From the NCBI RefSeq assembly GCF_038452265.1, contig NZ_CP151842.1:186001-250000 (forward strand): DNA of 64,000 nt, given 5' to 3'. The translations under genes were made by a program, and so were the position numbers. This DNA is from Vibrio diazotrophicus. GTDB taxonomy: Bacteria; Pseudomonadota; Gammaproteobacteria; Enterobacterales; Vibrionaceae. Shown here one piece after another: positions 17,483 through 26,360 of this stretch (its first letter is position 1; each line of letters starts with the position of its first letter). The notes beneath the pieces are model-generated. The model had not been told where the DNA came from and made no database searches. It saw only the letters and a program-made list of their open reading frames with translations.

Positions 17483-18703
17483 TTAGATATCGTCACGTTC
17501 AATTGGGCAGCTCATACAGCGAGCGCCGCCACGACCACGGCCTAACTCATCTCCAGGAATAGGCAACACTGTGATACCTGCTTTATCGTATTTCTCATTG
17601 GTATAGGTATTTCGTTCGTAACCAATCACGACACCAGGACGCACGGTTAGAACATTGTTCGCATCGTTCCACTGTTCACGTTCCGCTTCAAAACTGTCGC
17701 CACCTGTAGTGATCATGTTTAACTTGTCGATGCCTAACGCAATTTCAATGGTGTGAATGTAGGAGTCTTTCTGAGTTGCTTTTACTCTTCCTGATTCATC
17801 GCCTGTTAAGCTCCAGCAATTCACATCATCAGGAATTACATTGGGATACACAGAGAATGTATCTTCACGCATGTGTGTCATTACCGTATCCAAGTGCATG
17901 CATGAGCGATCTTTTGGCAGTTCTAGAGCAATCACTTCTTTCGCTTGTCCGTGTTTAAATAGGGATGATGCTAGTTGTTCAACCCCTTGAGGTGTCGTGC
18001 GTTCTGACATACCAATCAAAACAGCGCCACGACCAATAACCAGAACATCACCGCCTTCAATTGTAGATTTGTCGTAGCTATGTTCTTCATCACCGAAGTA
18101 CTTAACAAAATCTTGACCTGCGAAAGTTGGATGCCAGCGATAAATTGCGCGTAAGTGATTCGTTTCTCTTTGACGAGCGACTTTAGCCATCGGGTTGATT
18201 GAAACACCGCCATAAACCCAGCAAGAGGTATCACGGGTAAACAAGTGATTTGGCAATGGCTTAATAATGAAGTCATTGGTTTTGTTCATTTGCTGAATAA
18301 AGGAAGATGACTTCATAGGCATTTCACCGAATGAAAGCCCACCCGTGAGTATTTTGGCTAATTCGATAGTTGGTAGATCATTTAGATAACAGCGAAGGTC
18401 GTTGGCAAACGTTGGACCGAAGCGATAGTCAGAAATTTGCGTGTTGAGTAGCCATTCTTTGGCTTCAGGAACGTCCAATGTTTCAGCGAGCAAATTAGTG
18501 AGTAGCAGTACTTCAACACCTTCGTTACGTAGAGTATTGGCAAAAATATCGTGTTCTTTGCCCGCACGTTCGATATCCAATACATCATCAAACAATAAAT
18601 CATGGCAGTTTGATGGAGTTAAATGACAGAGCGCACGTCTTGGGCGGTGAATTAAAACACGACGTAGCTGACCGATTTCTGAACCTACATATAACTTACT
18701 CAT
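17483..18703 (-). CDS. arcA: Arginine deiminase
   Basis: ArcA hydrolyses arginine to citrulline and ammonia, the first step of anaerobic arginine fermentation and a source of acid resistance. The 406 aa product has the guanidino-group-modifying fold. Catalytic elements visible are FTRDTSCWV (aspartate), IEGGDVLVIG (glutamate), CMHLDTVMT (histidine and aspartate) and the nucleophile C399 in GRGGARCMSCPI. It begins the arcACB operon. A 640-bp AT-rich region precedes it, with an inverted repeat close to the start and an FNR-like site further up. Confidence 0.97.
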   Translation of the reverse strand: MSKLYVGSEIGQLRRVLIHRPRRALCHLTPSNCHDLLFDDVLDIERAGKEHDIFANTLRNEGVEVLLLTNLLAETLDVPEAKEWLLNTQISDYRFGPTFANDLRCYLNDLPTIELAKILTGGLSFGEMPMKSSSFIQQMNKTNDFIIKPLPNHLFTRDTSCWVYGGVSINPMAKVARQRETNHLRAIYRWHPTFAGQDFVKYFGDEEHSYDKSTIEGGDVLVIGRGAVLIGMSERTTPQGVEQLASSLFKHGQAKEVIALELPKDRSCMHLDTVMTHMREDTFSVYPNVIPDDVNCWSLTGDESGRVKATQKDSYIHTIEIALGIDKLNMITTGGDSFEAEREQWNDANNVLTVRPGVVIGYERNTYTNEKYDKAGITVLPIPGDELGRGRGGARCMSCPIERDDI

Positions 18704-18736
18704 AATCGTATCTCTCTATATTCTTTGTTTCCAATC

Positions 18737-18762
18737 CTATTAAATACATAATTATTTAATAG
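18737..18762. repeat. Inverted repeat before arcA
   Basis: CTATTAAATA and TATTTAATAG are perfect complements separated by CATAAT, 34-59 bp before the arcA start codon. It could be an operator or a hairpin in the mRNA leader. Its half-site spacing does not match the ArgR consensus. Confidence 0.6.
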
Positions 18763-19151
18763 CGTTTATAGGGTGTTTTATAATTAGTTTTTTCTTTGTT
18801 CTGATATTTATATTAAGGTGGGTTTCCTACCTTTCTTGGATATTAATCACAAATTGTTATTTATGGATTTATTGTGGTTGAAAGGTGTTTTTAACAAAAA
18901 TTATTCATTTTGTTTTTCTATTTTTGTTTGGGTAAATGAAGTGATTTAATGAAAAATAAGTCGATTTACTCATTGGCGAACGCATGTATTTATCTATTGT
19001 GTATATGCGTGCGGTGAATCAATGGGAATTTTATTCACTGTTCTAGATGTTTTTTGCATGGTTTTTTTATTTTTATATGCAGGAAATCAGAGTAGCTAGT
19101 TACTTCTTTAGTCTTTATTTTGTGTTTGTTAATAAAATAAATTGATGAAAT

Positions 19152-19165
19152 TTGATCTAAAGCAA
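19152..19165. promoter_or_regulatory. FNR-like site upstream of arcA
   Basis: TTGATCTAAAGCAA differs from TTGAT-N4-ATCAA at one of ten positions. It lies about 450 bp upstream of arcA, far for a direct activator site, so its role is uncertain. Confidence 0.35.
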
Positions 19166-19341
19166 GTTGTTTTTTAGGTGTGTTTTAGAGTGGTTTCTAT
19201 CTTCGGATTACATTTTGTATTCTATTAATTATAAAAAGTAATCTCATAATTATTGTGATAAATATATTTAGAATAATATTTCCGATATATGTGCTAATTA
19301 TCCCGAATATCAAATTTTCTTTTAAAAAAGGATGGAAGTGA

Positions 19342-19500
19342 ATGAGCGACGTTGTTGGGCAGATGGAAGCTGCCTCGTTGGAAAAGGGGCTATCAGCATG
19401 CTTGATATCTGAACGACAGGAGTCGTATTTATTTGAGCCGCCTTGTTTAAGAGAAATTGCGGCAATAAATATAAGTGGGAGTGTTGGAGGAGGGCGCTAA
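19342..19500 (+). CDS. Possible small ORF, unknown function
   Basis: A 52-codon frame starts at ATG 19342 with purine-rich AGGATGGAAG just upstream. It encodes MSDVVGQMEAASLEKGLSAC and ends ...INISGSVGGGR. It lies alone on the plus strand between arcA and the YfcC-type gene, inside the arginine block. I recognise no family, signal or membrane segment. An overlapping 26-codon frame starts at 19333 and is equally unproven. It may be a small gene, a decayed piece of one, or chance. Confidence 0.25.
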   Translation: MSDVVGQMEAASLEKGLSACLISERQESYLFEPPCLREIAAINISGSVGGGR

Positions 19501-19530
19501 CGCATTGACGTGAAGTCTACATTCGGCAAT

Positions 19531-19554
19531 AAAAAAGCCGCGCTTAGCGCGGCT
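19531..19554 (-). terminator. Terminator of the YfcC-type transporter
   Basis: A GC-rich 8-bp stem (AGCCGCGC with its complement, loop TTA) is followed by TTTTTT on the minus strand, 18 bp past the stop. Confidence 0.9.
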
Positions 19555-19571
19555 GATGGGGCAGGAAAGTT

Positions 19572-21017
19572 CTACAGGAAAACACCAATGCTTAGTGTAG
19601 CCATAATTAAAATACACAGAATACCCAATAAAGGTGCAACCCATTTTATCCAACGAACATAAGGAACACGCGCAATTGCTAAACCACCCATAACAACAGC
19701 TGAGGTTGGAGTTATGAGGTTCACAATACCCGATGCTGATTGGTAAGCGGTGACTACCAACTCTCTTCCTACTCCAGCAAAATCGGCTAGTGGAGCCATG
19801 ATAGGCATGGTTAGCACCGCTAAGCCTGATGATGACGGGACGAGGAAAGAGAGTAGAATTTCTAATAAATACATTACATTGATGAAAATTACTGAAGAAA
19901 GCCCAGTCACTGCTTGTTCAGCAGAGTTTAGGATAGTATCGGTAATCATTCCCTGATCCATTACTACGACTATCCCTCGAGCAATCCCAATAATTAATGC
20001 AACGCCTAGTAAATCTCGAGCTCCGTCTATAAAGCTACTAGTGAACTCCTCTTCACTCATGCGTGCTACCAAACCAATGATGATAGTTGCACCTAAGAAC
20101 ATGGCTGATATTTCTGCCATCCACCAACCTGCAACGGAAACACCATAAATCATCACACCGAATGCAGCGGCAAATATCGTTAGGATAAGCTTTCGAGTGC
20201 CAGTGAATTCGATAGACTCATCGCTTTGGCTCCCGAGGAAGTGCGCTTTGTTTTCCTCAAATTTGTCAAACACAATAGATTTTGTTTGGTCAGCTCGAAC
20301 CATTTTTGCGTAACGCATAACGTAGAGCACGCAAACAACCCAGCCAATGATAAGCATGGCGGCTCTTAACAAAATGCCATCAGTAAACGGGATTCCTGCC
20401 GCATTGGCGGCAATAACCGTTGCAAATGGATTAATGGTTGAACCGAGAGTGCCAATGCCCGCGCCAAGTAGCACTGTTGCTGCAGCAACAACGGGGTCAA
20501 ATCTTGCAGCCATCATGACTGGCACTAACAGGGTATAAAACGGTAGTGACTCTTCTGCCATGCCATAGACAGTTCCTCCTGTGGCAAATAGGGCCATTAG
20601 GATTGGAATCATCAGTTCTTCTCTGCCTTCAAGGCGCGCTGTTACTCGTGCAATGCCCGCATCTATAGCCCCTGTCTTTGTCACAAGGCCTAGAAAACCG
20701 CCAATAACCAAAATGAACAGCGATACGTCAATAGCCGCTGCTTCGTAGCTATTATGATTGTAGAAGCCATCAATCGGTGCCATTAAAACATCAATGATTC
20801 CTTGAGGGTTTCCTTCGGTTGGCTGATATGTACCAGCAATAGGAACCTCTCGGCCTAAATCTTCGTTCATTGTGCGCTCGTATTGTCCGGCGGGAACAAC
20901 CCAAGTAAGGGCTGCTACGAGAGCAATTAATAAAAATAAGATTGTATAAGCAGAAGGAAATTTAAAGTTAGAAAAGAATCCACCTTTAGGTTCCGTAGAT
21001 ACTGTTTGGGTTGTCAT
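19572..21017 (-). CDS. YfcC/DcuC-family transporter linked to arginine deiminase genes
   Basis: A 481 aa polytopic inner-membrane protein of the YfcC family (DcuC superfamily). About a dozen hydrophobic segments are visible, starting at SAYTILFLLIALVAALTWVVPAG. Family-type stretches are GGTVYGMAEESLPFYTLL, GAGIGTLGSTINPFATVIAA and VPSSSGLAVLTMPIMAPLAD. Close homologues lie beside arginine deiminase genes in other bacteria, so arginine uptake or arginine/ornithine exchange is the likely job here. That is inferred from context; peptide or dicarboxylate transport is an alternative. It has its own terminator and is separated from arcA by 868 bp, so it is a separate transcription unit. Confidence 0.85.
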   Translation of the reverse strand: MTTQTVSTEPKGGFFSNFKFPSAYTILFLLIALVAALTWVVPAGQYERTMNEDLGREVPIAGTYQPTEGNPQGIIDVLMAPIDGFYNHNSYEAAAIDVSLFILVIGGFLGLVTKTGAIDAGIARVTARLEGREELMIPILMALFATGGTVYGMAEESLPFYTLLVPVMMAARFDPVVAAATVLLGAGIGTLGSTINPFATVIAANAAGIPFTDGILLRAAMLIIGWVVCVLYVMRYAKMVRADQTKSIVFDKFEENKAHFLGSQSDESIEFTGTRKLILTIFAAAFGVMIYGVSVAGWWMAEISAMFLGATIIIGLVARMSEEEFTSSFIDGARDLLGVALIIGIARGIVVVMDQGMITDTILNSAEQAVTGLSSVIFINVMYLLEILLSFLVPSSSGLAVLTMPIMAPLADFAGVGRELVVTAYQSASGIVNLITPTSAVVMGGLAIARVPYVRWIKWVAPLLGILCILIMATLSIGVFL

Positions 21018-21476
21018 AGCTATCTCCTTACATTTGGACCTATAATCCCAATGTTTTCAGTGGCTAAAATTGTTATTCCCTATTTCAATAAATTGGATAT
21101 TAAAATCTTATGAAGTAGTGAATTAATTACTACGCATTAGAAAAGTATTATTTTTCATTATAAAAATAATAAGTTTATTTAGTTGTTAGGCTTTCGATTT
21201 AATTCTTATTGGGATTTTAATTTGGCTAGATATAACTAACTTTGCATTTCCTCACAAAACAATGGAGGGTTGATTTGGGAAGAGAATAATTGAAAAATAA
21301 TTTCGGGGTATTTTGTTATATTTAATGAAATTCTATTCTTTAGTTTTCTTTGCTCTCTTTTTCTTTTGGCTGTTATTGTTTTCTTTTAAGATTTTTATGG
21401 AATTTTATTCAAGAGTATGTAGTTAAAGTTATTAGTGATTTTTTTGATATGAATCAATTTAATTGTTATAGAAGAG
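21018..21476. other. AT-rich intergenic region between yfcC-type gene and aspA
   Basis: About 460 bp, strongly AT-rich, expected to hold the promoter of the minus-strand transporter. A 33-codon hydrophobic frame at 21325 lacks a ribosome-binding site and is not called. I see no conserved motif. Confidence 0.5.
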
Positions 21477-21502
21477 AAAAAAGGAGCCTAAGCTCCTTTT
21501 TT
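21477..21502 (-). terminator. Terminator of aspA
   Basis: AAAAAAGGAGC and GCTCCTTTTTT form an 11-bp stem with loop CTAA, giving a T run on either strand; on the minus strand it lies 22 bp beyond the aspA stop. Confidence 0.9.
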
Positions 21503-21523
21503 ATATCAACAATGAACAGAGAA

Positions 21524-22975
21524 TTACTCGTAGCGTTTAGCTTTATATTGCGGGCGCATTAAGTTCTCTACAGAGAAAATGTCATCAAGCTCATCTTCCG
21601 TAAGTAGTCCACGCTCTAAAACCACTTCTCGGACACTCTTACCTGTTTCGGCGCAGATTTTGCCTACAATGTCACCTTCGTGGTGACCGATGTATGGGTT
21701 CAAGTAGGTCACGATACCGATAGAGTTAAACACGTAGTTTTCGCAAACTTCTTTATTGACTGTAATACCGTCAATACATTTGTCGCGAAGGTTTACACAC
21801 GCATTTGAAAGCAGTGAGATCGATTCAAACATCGCTTGAGCAATTACTGGCTCCATTACGTTCAACTGTAATTGACCGCCTTCAGCTGCAAAAGACACAG
21901 TGTTGTCGTTACCAAGTACTTTAAAGCACACTTGGTTTACCACTTCTGGAACAACAGGGTTTACTTTCGCCGGCATGATAGAAGAACCTGCTTGAAGTTC
22001 AGGAAGGTTTATCTCATTTAAGCCTGCGCGAGGCCCTGAAGAAAGCAGACGTAGGTCATTACAAATTTTAGACAGTTTCACTGCTAGGCGTTTTAACGCA
22101 CCGTGAGCCATTACGTATGCACCACAGTCTGACGTTGCTTCGATAAGATCTTCAGCCGGTACAACTTCTAAACCTGTTACTTCTGCTAAGTGTTTTACTG
22201 CCAAAGCTTGGTAACCCGGTGCTGCGTTTAAGCCAGTACCGATTGCGGTTGCACCTAGGTTAATTTCAAGCAGTAGCTTAGAGGTGTATTCCAGAGCACG
22301 AATTTCTTCGTTCAATGTTACCGCCCAAGCGTGAAACTCTTGGCCCACAGTCATTGGTACAGCATCTTGCAGCTGTGTACGACCCATCTTGATTACAGTG
22401 GTGAATTCTTGGCTCTTAAGTTCGAACGCGCCTTTCAAATACTCAATCGCTTCAATCAGTTTTAGCACGCTGTTGTATACAGAAATGCGGAAACCCGTTG
22501 GGTAAGCACAGTTGGTAGATTGGCTGCGGTTTACGTGGTCATTCGGGTTAATGAACTGGTATTGGCCTTTTTCTTTGCCCATTAGCTCTAGCGCTAAGTT
22601 GGCAATGACTTCGTTGGTATTCATGTTGACTGAAGTACCAGCGCCGCCTTGGAATACATCTGTCGGGAATTGATCCATGCACTTACCTGTTTCAAGGATC
22701 ACATCACACGCTTGAATGATGTAGTTTGCGACATCTTTTGGAATAACGGCTAACTCTTTGTTTGCAAGAGCGGCCGCTTTCTTGGTCATTACCATGCCAC
22801 GAATGAACTCAGGAACATCAGATATCGTTGCACTGGAAATGTTAAAGTTTTCAATTGCTCGAAGTGTATGGATACCGTAGTAGGCATCAGCAGGGACGTG
22901 ACGTTGACCTAGTAGATCTTCTTCAATACGATTGGCTGGTTGAGCTGTTTGTGTAGCTTCAAATAGAGTAGCCAT
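21524..22975 (-). CDS. aspA: Aspartate ammonia-lyase (aspartase)
   Basis: AspA converts L-aspartate to fumarate and ammonia in the cytoplasm, feeding anaerobic fumarate respiration. The 483 aa product has the fumarase/aspartase signature GSSIMPAKVNP at residues 330-340, the upstream GGAGTSVNMNTNEV and the C-terminal block ENLMRPQYKAKRYE. Length matches E. coli AspA (478 aa). In E. coli it sits directly upstream of dcuA. Here an arginine and pyrimidine block intervenes and a second, decayed aspA 3' end precedes dcuA. The gene itself is intact. Functionally it pairs with dcuA and frdABCD in this window. Confidence 0.97.
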   Translation of the reverse strand: MATLFEATQTAQPANRIEEDLLGQRHVPADAYYGIHTLRAIENFNISSATISDVPEFIRGMVMTKKAAALANKELAVIPKDVANYIIQACDVILETGKCMDQFPTDVFQGGAGTSVNMNTNEVIANLALELMGKEKGQYQFINPNDHVNRSQSTNCAYPTGFRISVYNSVLKLIEAIEYLKGAFELKSQEFTTVIKMGRTQLQDAVPMTVGQEFHAWAVTLNEEIRALEYTSKLLLEINLGATAIGTGLNAAPGYQALAVKHLAEVTGLEVVPAEDLIEATSDCGAYVMAHGALKRLAVKLSKICNDLRLLSSGPRAGLNEINLPELQAGSSIMPAKVNPVVPEVVNQVCFKVLGNDNTVSFAAEGGQLQLNVMEPVIAQAMFESISLLSNACVNLRDKCIDGITVNKEVCENYVFNSIGIVTYLNPYIGHHEGDIVGKICAETGKSVREVVLERGLLTEDELDDIFSVENLMRPQYKAKRYE

Positions 22976-23153
22976 AGTTGGATCCTTAGAGAATAATTCT
23001 ATTGATATTGATTACAGTAAGCCGTATCTGTATTAAGAATCCATTCATCAGAATAATTGGCTGGAAAACCGTCCTGATATAGCAACGTATGATACTTAAG
23101 TTGTAATTAAAAAATAGTAACTTCGTCACCTTTTATGTCAGTAAAAATCAAGT

Positions 23154-25064
23154 TTATCGGGAATCTGACCCTAAAACGTGCAAAGTCTCTTGCCCGTGAA
23201 TGGAAATACAGTTCTTCCCTTTACGTTTAGAACGGTACATGGCTTGGTCTGCATTTGAGAATGTTTGATTTGCATCTGAAGTGACTTCAGCCAACCCCAC
23301 GCTGATTGTCACATCATAAAGTGTCCAGTTACTGATGTCCGTGGCTACTCGCTGCATAAGTGCTTTGGCTTTTTCAAGATCCGTGTGTTGAATCAGAACG
23401 GCAAACTCATCGCCACCAATTCGTGCAATAAAATCGGTATCGCGCAGTACCATGCGCAGTTGATTAGCGATATACAAAATGACCTCATCGCCAACGGTGT
23501 GCCCAAATGTGTCGTTAATTTGCTTGAACGAATCTATATCCAGCACAGCAAGGCAGCAAGTTGGATGATTGGCATAGCGTTGTTTTAAGCGACTTTGATA
23601 TTGGAGGTTCTGGTCGAATTTCTTCTTGTTCCACAAAGACGTCGCAGGGTCGCGTTCTGTGCGCTCCTTGAGTGTGATAATGGTGTTGTGATGCTCGGAA
23701 ATGTCGGTAAAGGAATAGACATAGTATTGAATGTTTTTCAGTTTACCCAAAATCGCGTGTATTTCAGTTTGGCAAATGACTTCTTTATTATCAGTCGTGT
23801 GTAAGGATAGGTGTCCTTGCCACATCCCGCGAATCGAAAGCTGCCTTTGAATCAGACTTTGTTTCGTTTGAGACTCAAAGAAATCGATGATGTTGCCACC
23901 ATGCAATAAGCTTACATCGCTGTTTACCAAGTTACAAAAGCCAGTATTAACCCTCAGTATTCTCATATTCTTATCGGTGACCACCACTGCCATACTGTTC
24001 TCTATCGCATATTCAGCATAGGTTTGGTCGGCCTTAATGCGTCGAAACGCATCCATAAACATCGCAATTATAATTGAGAGAAGCCCCAGAAATAACCAAA
24101 TAACCGTGGCTTCAATTTTGAGCTGTTTGGTTCTTTCTGAAAGTAGCCCTGAAATGGCAGACGGTGGATACATGGTCAGCATGGTTAAAGTATTCTGTGA
24201 ACCAAATAAGGGACTACTAAAGCGCTGGAAAATATATAACCCTCTGTCTGTTAAGACGCTATTACCGGAACTTTGGCTCTGTTGAATGGCTCGCCAAACC
24301 TCTCCGTTTTTTAAGGATAAATTGTTATCTGAGCGAGACTGAATTAGATCACCAAACAATTTATTTTTGTCGCTGCTAATGATGTAGTAACCGTGATTAT
24401 CGATGAAATCGACATTCAGGTTTTGGGTGTTGCTGGTGATTTGTTCGATGATGGTCATAACATCTAGATTGGCAACGAAGTACCCTTGTCTGACTGAGTT
24501 GGCAATAATTGGGTAAATGATTCTGTATCCGGGTTTGTAGGGAATGATGGGTTTATCGTTCTCAAATTCTAAGTCAATACCGAAATGCCCTTGCTCTCCA
24601 TTCGCCAGTTTTTGGGCGTAAAGGAAATAGTCGCGATTGCTTTTGTTTTGTAGTCGGTCATTGGGTACCACATAGGGATGGGACATGTTGGGCATGTAAT
24701 CAACCCGAATTACCTCGTAGCCTCGGTTATCGATAAAACGCAATTGGTAAAAAAGCGTTGAGTTGAAGGCTGCCAGATACCACTGGCTTTCAAGATAATG
24801 ACGAAATTGAGGATTTCTGTTCACGGCAAAATCATTGAGCAGAGACGAATGGCTTAATTCATAAAAAGTCTGTTGAATTTGCGAGTGTGTACGCCGAGCC
24901 TTGGAGTCTACATACGAGAGGAACTGCAGCCCTTGTGCTTCTAAGTGAGCGATAAAAAACTGATGAGCTTTGTCTTTAAGATGAAAGTAATAGGCGAGCG
25001 GAACGAGTGACAACACAAGCCACAACACAATACCGGTTTTGATAGTGCTGGAAATTCGCTTCAT
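23154..25064 (-). CDS. Membrane diguanylate cyclase with sensor and GGDEF domains
   Basis: The 636 aa product should make cyclic di-GMP. It has an N-terminal membrane segment (GIVLWLVLSLVPLAYYF), then a long periplasmic region resembling a Cache sensor (residues ~35-310, with YFLYAQKLANGEQGHFGIDLEF). A second membrane span (VIWLFLGLLSIIIAMFM) and a PAS-like domain (~345-465) follow. The C-terminal GGDEF domain has an intact active site GGDEF at 550-554 and an I-site RDTD at 541-544, five residues upstream, so product inhibition is likely. No EAL domain is present. The ligand of the sensor cannot be read from sequence. Confidence 0.92.
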   Translation of the reverse strand: MKRISSTIKTGIVLWLVLSLVPLAYYFHLKDKAHQFFIAHLEAQGLQFLSYVDSKARRTHSQIQQTFYELSHSSLLNDFAVNRNPQFRHYLESQWYLAAFNSTLFYQLRFIDNRGYEVIRVDYMPNMSHPYVVPNDRLQNKSNRDYFLYAQKLANGEQGHFGIDLEFENDKPIIPYKPGYRIIYPIIANSVRQGYFVANLDVMTIIEQITSNTQNLNVDFIDNHGYYIISSDKNKLFGDLIQSRSDNNLSLKNGEVWRAIQQSQSSGNSVLTDRGLYIFQRFSSPLFGSQNTLTMLTMYPPSAISGLLSERTKQLKIEATVIWLFLGLLSIIIAMFMDAFRRIKADQTYAEYAIENSMAVVVTDKNMRILRVNTGFCNLVNSDVSLLHGGNIIDFFESQTKQSLIQRQLSIRGMWQGHLSLHTTDNKEVICQTEIHAILGKLKNIQYYVYSFTDISEHHNTIITLKERTERDPATSLWNKKKFDQNLQYQSRLKQRYANHPTCCLAVLDIDSFKQINDTFGHTVGDEVILYIANQLRMVLRDTDFIARIGGDEFAVLIQHTDLEKAKALMQRVATDISNWTLYDVTISVGLAEVTSDANQTFSNADQAMYRSKRKGKNCISIHGQETLHVLGSDSR

Positions 25065-25173
25065 AGTTATAGTTCTGGCTCAAAATCTACTTAAAAGGTA
25101 GTTGAGCCTAAGACGCTTTTCCATTGCGCTGGCGAATTGTTGGCGCTAAGGTGTAGCAAAATAAGGAGGAGCC

Positions 25174-25674
25174 GTGTTTCCGATTTTACTAATTCTATTT
25201 ATTGCTGTGCCTATTATCGAGATTGGCTTGTTTATTCAAGTCGGCGGTATGTTGGGCTTGTGGCCGACGATTGCTTTGGTTTTGATTACCGCGTTTGTCG
25301 GGGCTTCCTTAGTCAGAAGTCAAGGTTTGCAAACGCTGCTTACTGTTCAACAACGCATGCAACGCGGTGAAATGCCAGCACAGCAAATTGTTGAAGGTGT
25401 GATGCTTGCGGTTGCGGGTGTTTTACTTCTCACCCCAGGCTTTATGACAGATGCGATGGGTATGTTGGTTCTATTACCAGCGCCGCGTGCGATGATTGCT
25501 AAATACCTAATGAGCAAAGTGGTGGTGTCAAATCTGTCAGGTGGTTTTCATTCCAGCCATTTTGAGCGTGATCCTCACCGTCCGCATGATTCCCATCAGG
25601 GACAGACCTTTGATGGTGAATTCGAGAAAAAAGACGATGATGATGATCAGAATTCAAATCATCGCCTTCACTGA
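25174..25674 (+). CDS. fxsA: FxsA family membrane protein
   Basis: FxsA is a small inner-membrane protein; overexpression in E. coli relieves phage T7 exclusion by the F plasmid, its normal job being unclear. The 166 aa product has the family core MFPILLILFIAVPIIEIGLF, AFVGASLVRSQG and LLLTPGFMTDAMG, with three or four membrane segments in residues 1-110. A hydrophilic C-terminal tail is rich in His and Asp (DPHRPHDSHQ, KKDDDDDQ). Start is GTG at 25174 after a strong AAGGAGG. Confidence 0.93.
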   Translation: MFPILLILFIAVPIIEIGLFIQVGGMLGLWPTIALVLITAFVGASLVRSQGLQTLLTVQQRMQRGEMPAQQIVEGVMLAVAGVLLLTPGFMTDAMGMLVLLPAPRAMIAKYLMSKVVVSNLSGGFHSSHFERDPHRPHDSHQGQTFDGEFEKKDDDDDQNSNHRLH

Positions 25675-25690
25675 GTATTGAATCCCCAAT

Positions 25691-25722
25691 AAAAAAGCTC
25701 TGGTCTGTGCCAGAGCTTTTTT
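25691..25722. terminator. Bidirectional terminator, fxsA/trmL
   Basis: AAAAAAGCTCTGG and its complement form a 13-bp stem with a 6-nt loop between convergent fxsA and trmL; T runs exist on both strands. Confidence 0.92.
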
Positions 25723-25763
25723 GATCTATCATTTTTTACCGCTATGAGCAGAGTACACAGAGA

Positions 25764-26237
25764 TTACAACGCTCCTTCAAATCCCATTTGTCGCCACGCT
25801 TCAAACGCAATAATGGCAACAGCGTTAGACAGGTTCAGGCTGCGCGCATCTGGCATCATTGGAATACGGATGCGCTGTTCCATCGGTAAGCTCTCGATAA
25901 CTTCGGCTGGAAGGCCGCGTGTTTCAGGACCGAAAAGCAGCACATCACCTTTTTGGAATTTGGCATCCACATGATGCCCTGTTGTTTTGGTAGTACAGGC
26001 GAAAATGCGGTAGTCGCCACGCTCAGCTAGGTAGTTCAGAAAGGCGTTATAGTCTTTATGGCGAGTCACTCGTGCTAAGTCGTGGTAATCCAGACCGGCG
26101 CGGCGTACTTTTTTTTCTTCTAAATCAAAGCCAAGCGGTTCGATTAAATGAAGGTTCGCACCACAGTTTGCGGATAAACGAATAATGTTTCCTGTGTTAG
26201 GGGCGATTTCTGGCTCGTACAGAGCAATATCAAACAT
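25764..26237 (-). CDS. trmL: tRNA (cytidine/uridine-2'-O)-methyltransferase TrmL
   Basis: TrmL methylates the ribose of the wobble nucleotide 34 in two leucine tRNAs. The 157 aa product is a minimal SPOUT enzyme matching E. coli YibK: ALYEPEIAPNTGNIIRLSANCGA, GFDLEEKKVRRAGLDY, LLFGPETRGLPAE and the knot motif IPMMPDARSLNLSNAVAI. No extra RNA-binding domain is present, as usual for the family. It is a single gene between fxsA and cpxA. Confidence 0.96.
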   Translation of the reverse strand: MFDIALYEPEIAPNTGNIIRLSANCGANLHLIEPLGFDLEEKKVRRAGLDYHDLARVTRHKDYNAFLNYLAERGDYRIFACTTKTTGHHVDAKFQKGDVLLFGPETRGLPAEVIESLPMEQRIRIPMMPDARSLNLSNAVAIIAFEAWRQMGFEGAL

Positions 26238-26307
26238 AACGGTTAATTTCCTTACCAGGTTTGTGAAATCACAAGACCTAATCTTTTGTGGTGGGACTGT
26301 TAAATAA

Positions 26308-26332
26308 GGGGCGAGTATAAATCTCTCGCCCC
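26308..26332 (-). terminator. Probable terminator after cpxA
   Basis: GGGGCGAG and CTCGCCCC form an 8-bp stem with a 9-nt loop, about 29 bp beyond the cpxA stop. The T run (TTATTT) is weak. Confidence 0.6.
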
Positions 26333-26360
26333 ATAAATCACAAGTTACAGTGAATCTTGA

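Larger units (their letters stand above)
18704..19341. other. Long AT-rich region upstream of arcA
   Basis: About 640 bp without a credible gene. It holds a perfect 10-bp inverted repeat (18737-18762), an FNR-like site (19152-19165) and several isolated ATTCA or TGAAT half-sites that may be degenerate ARG boxes, for example around 18902 and 19013-19038. No complete ARG box with proper spacing was found. Confidence 0.5.

Noticed and set aside
21325..21426. 33-codon hydrophobic frame between the YfcC-type gene and aspA
   Set aside because: No ribosome-binding site and T-rich DNA that encodes Phe/Leu by chance; not distinguishable from noise.
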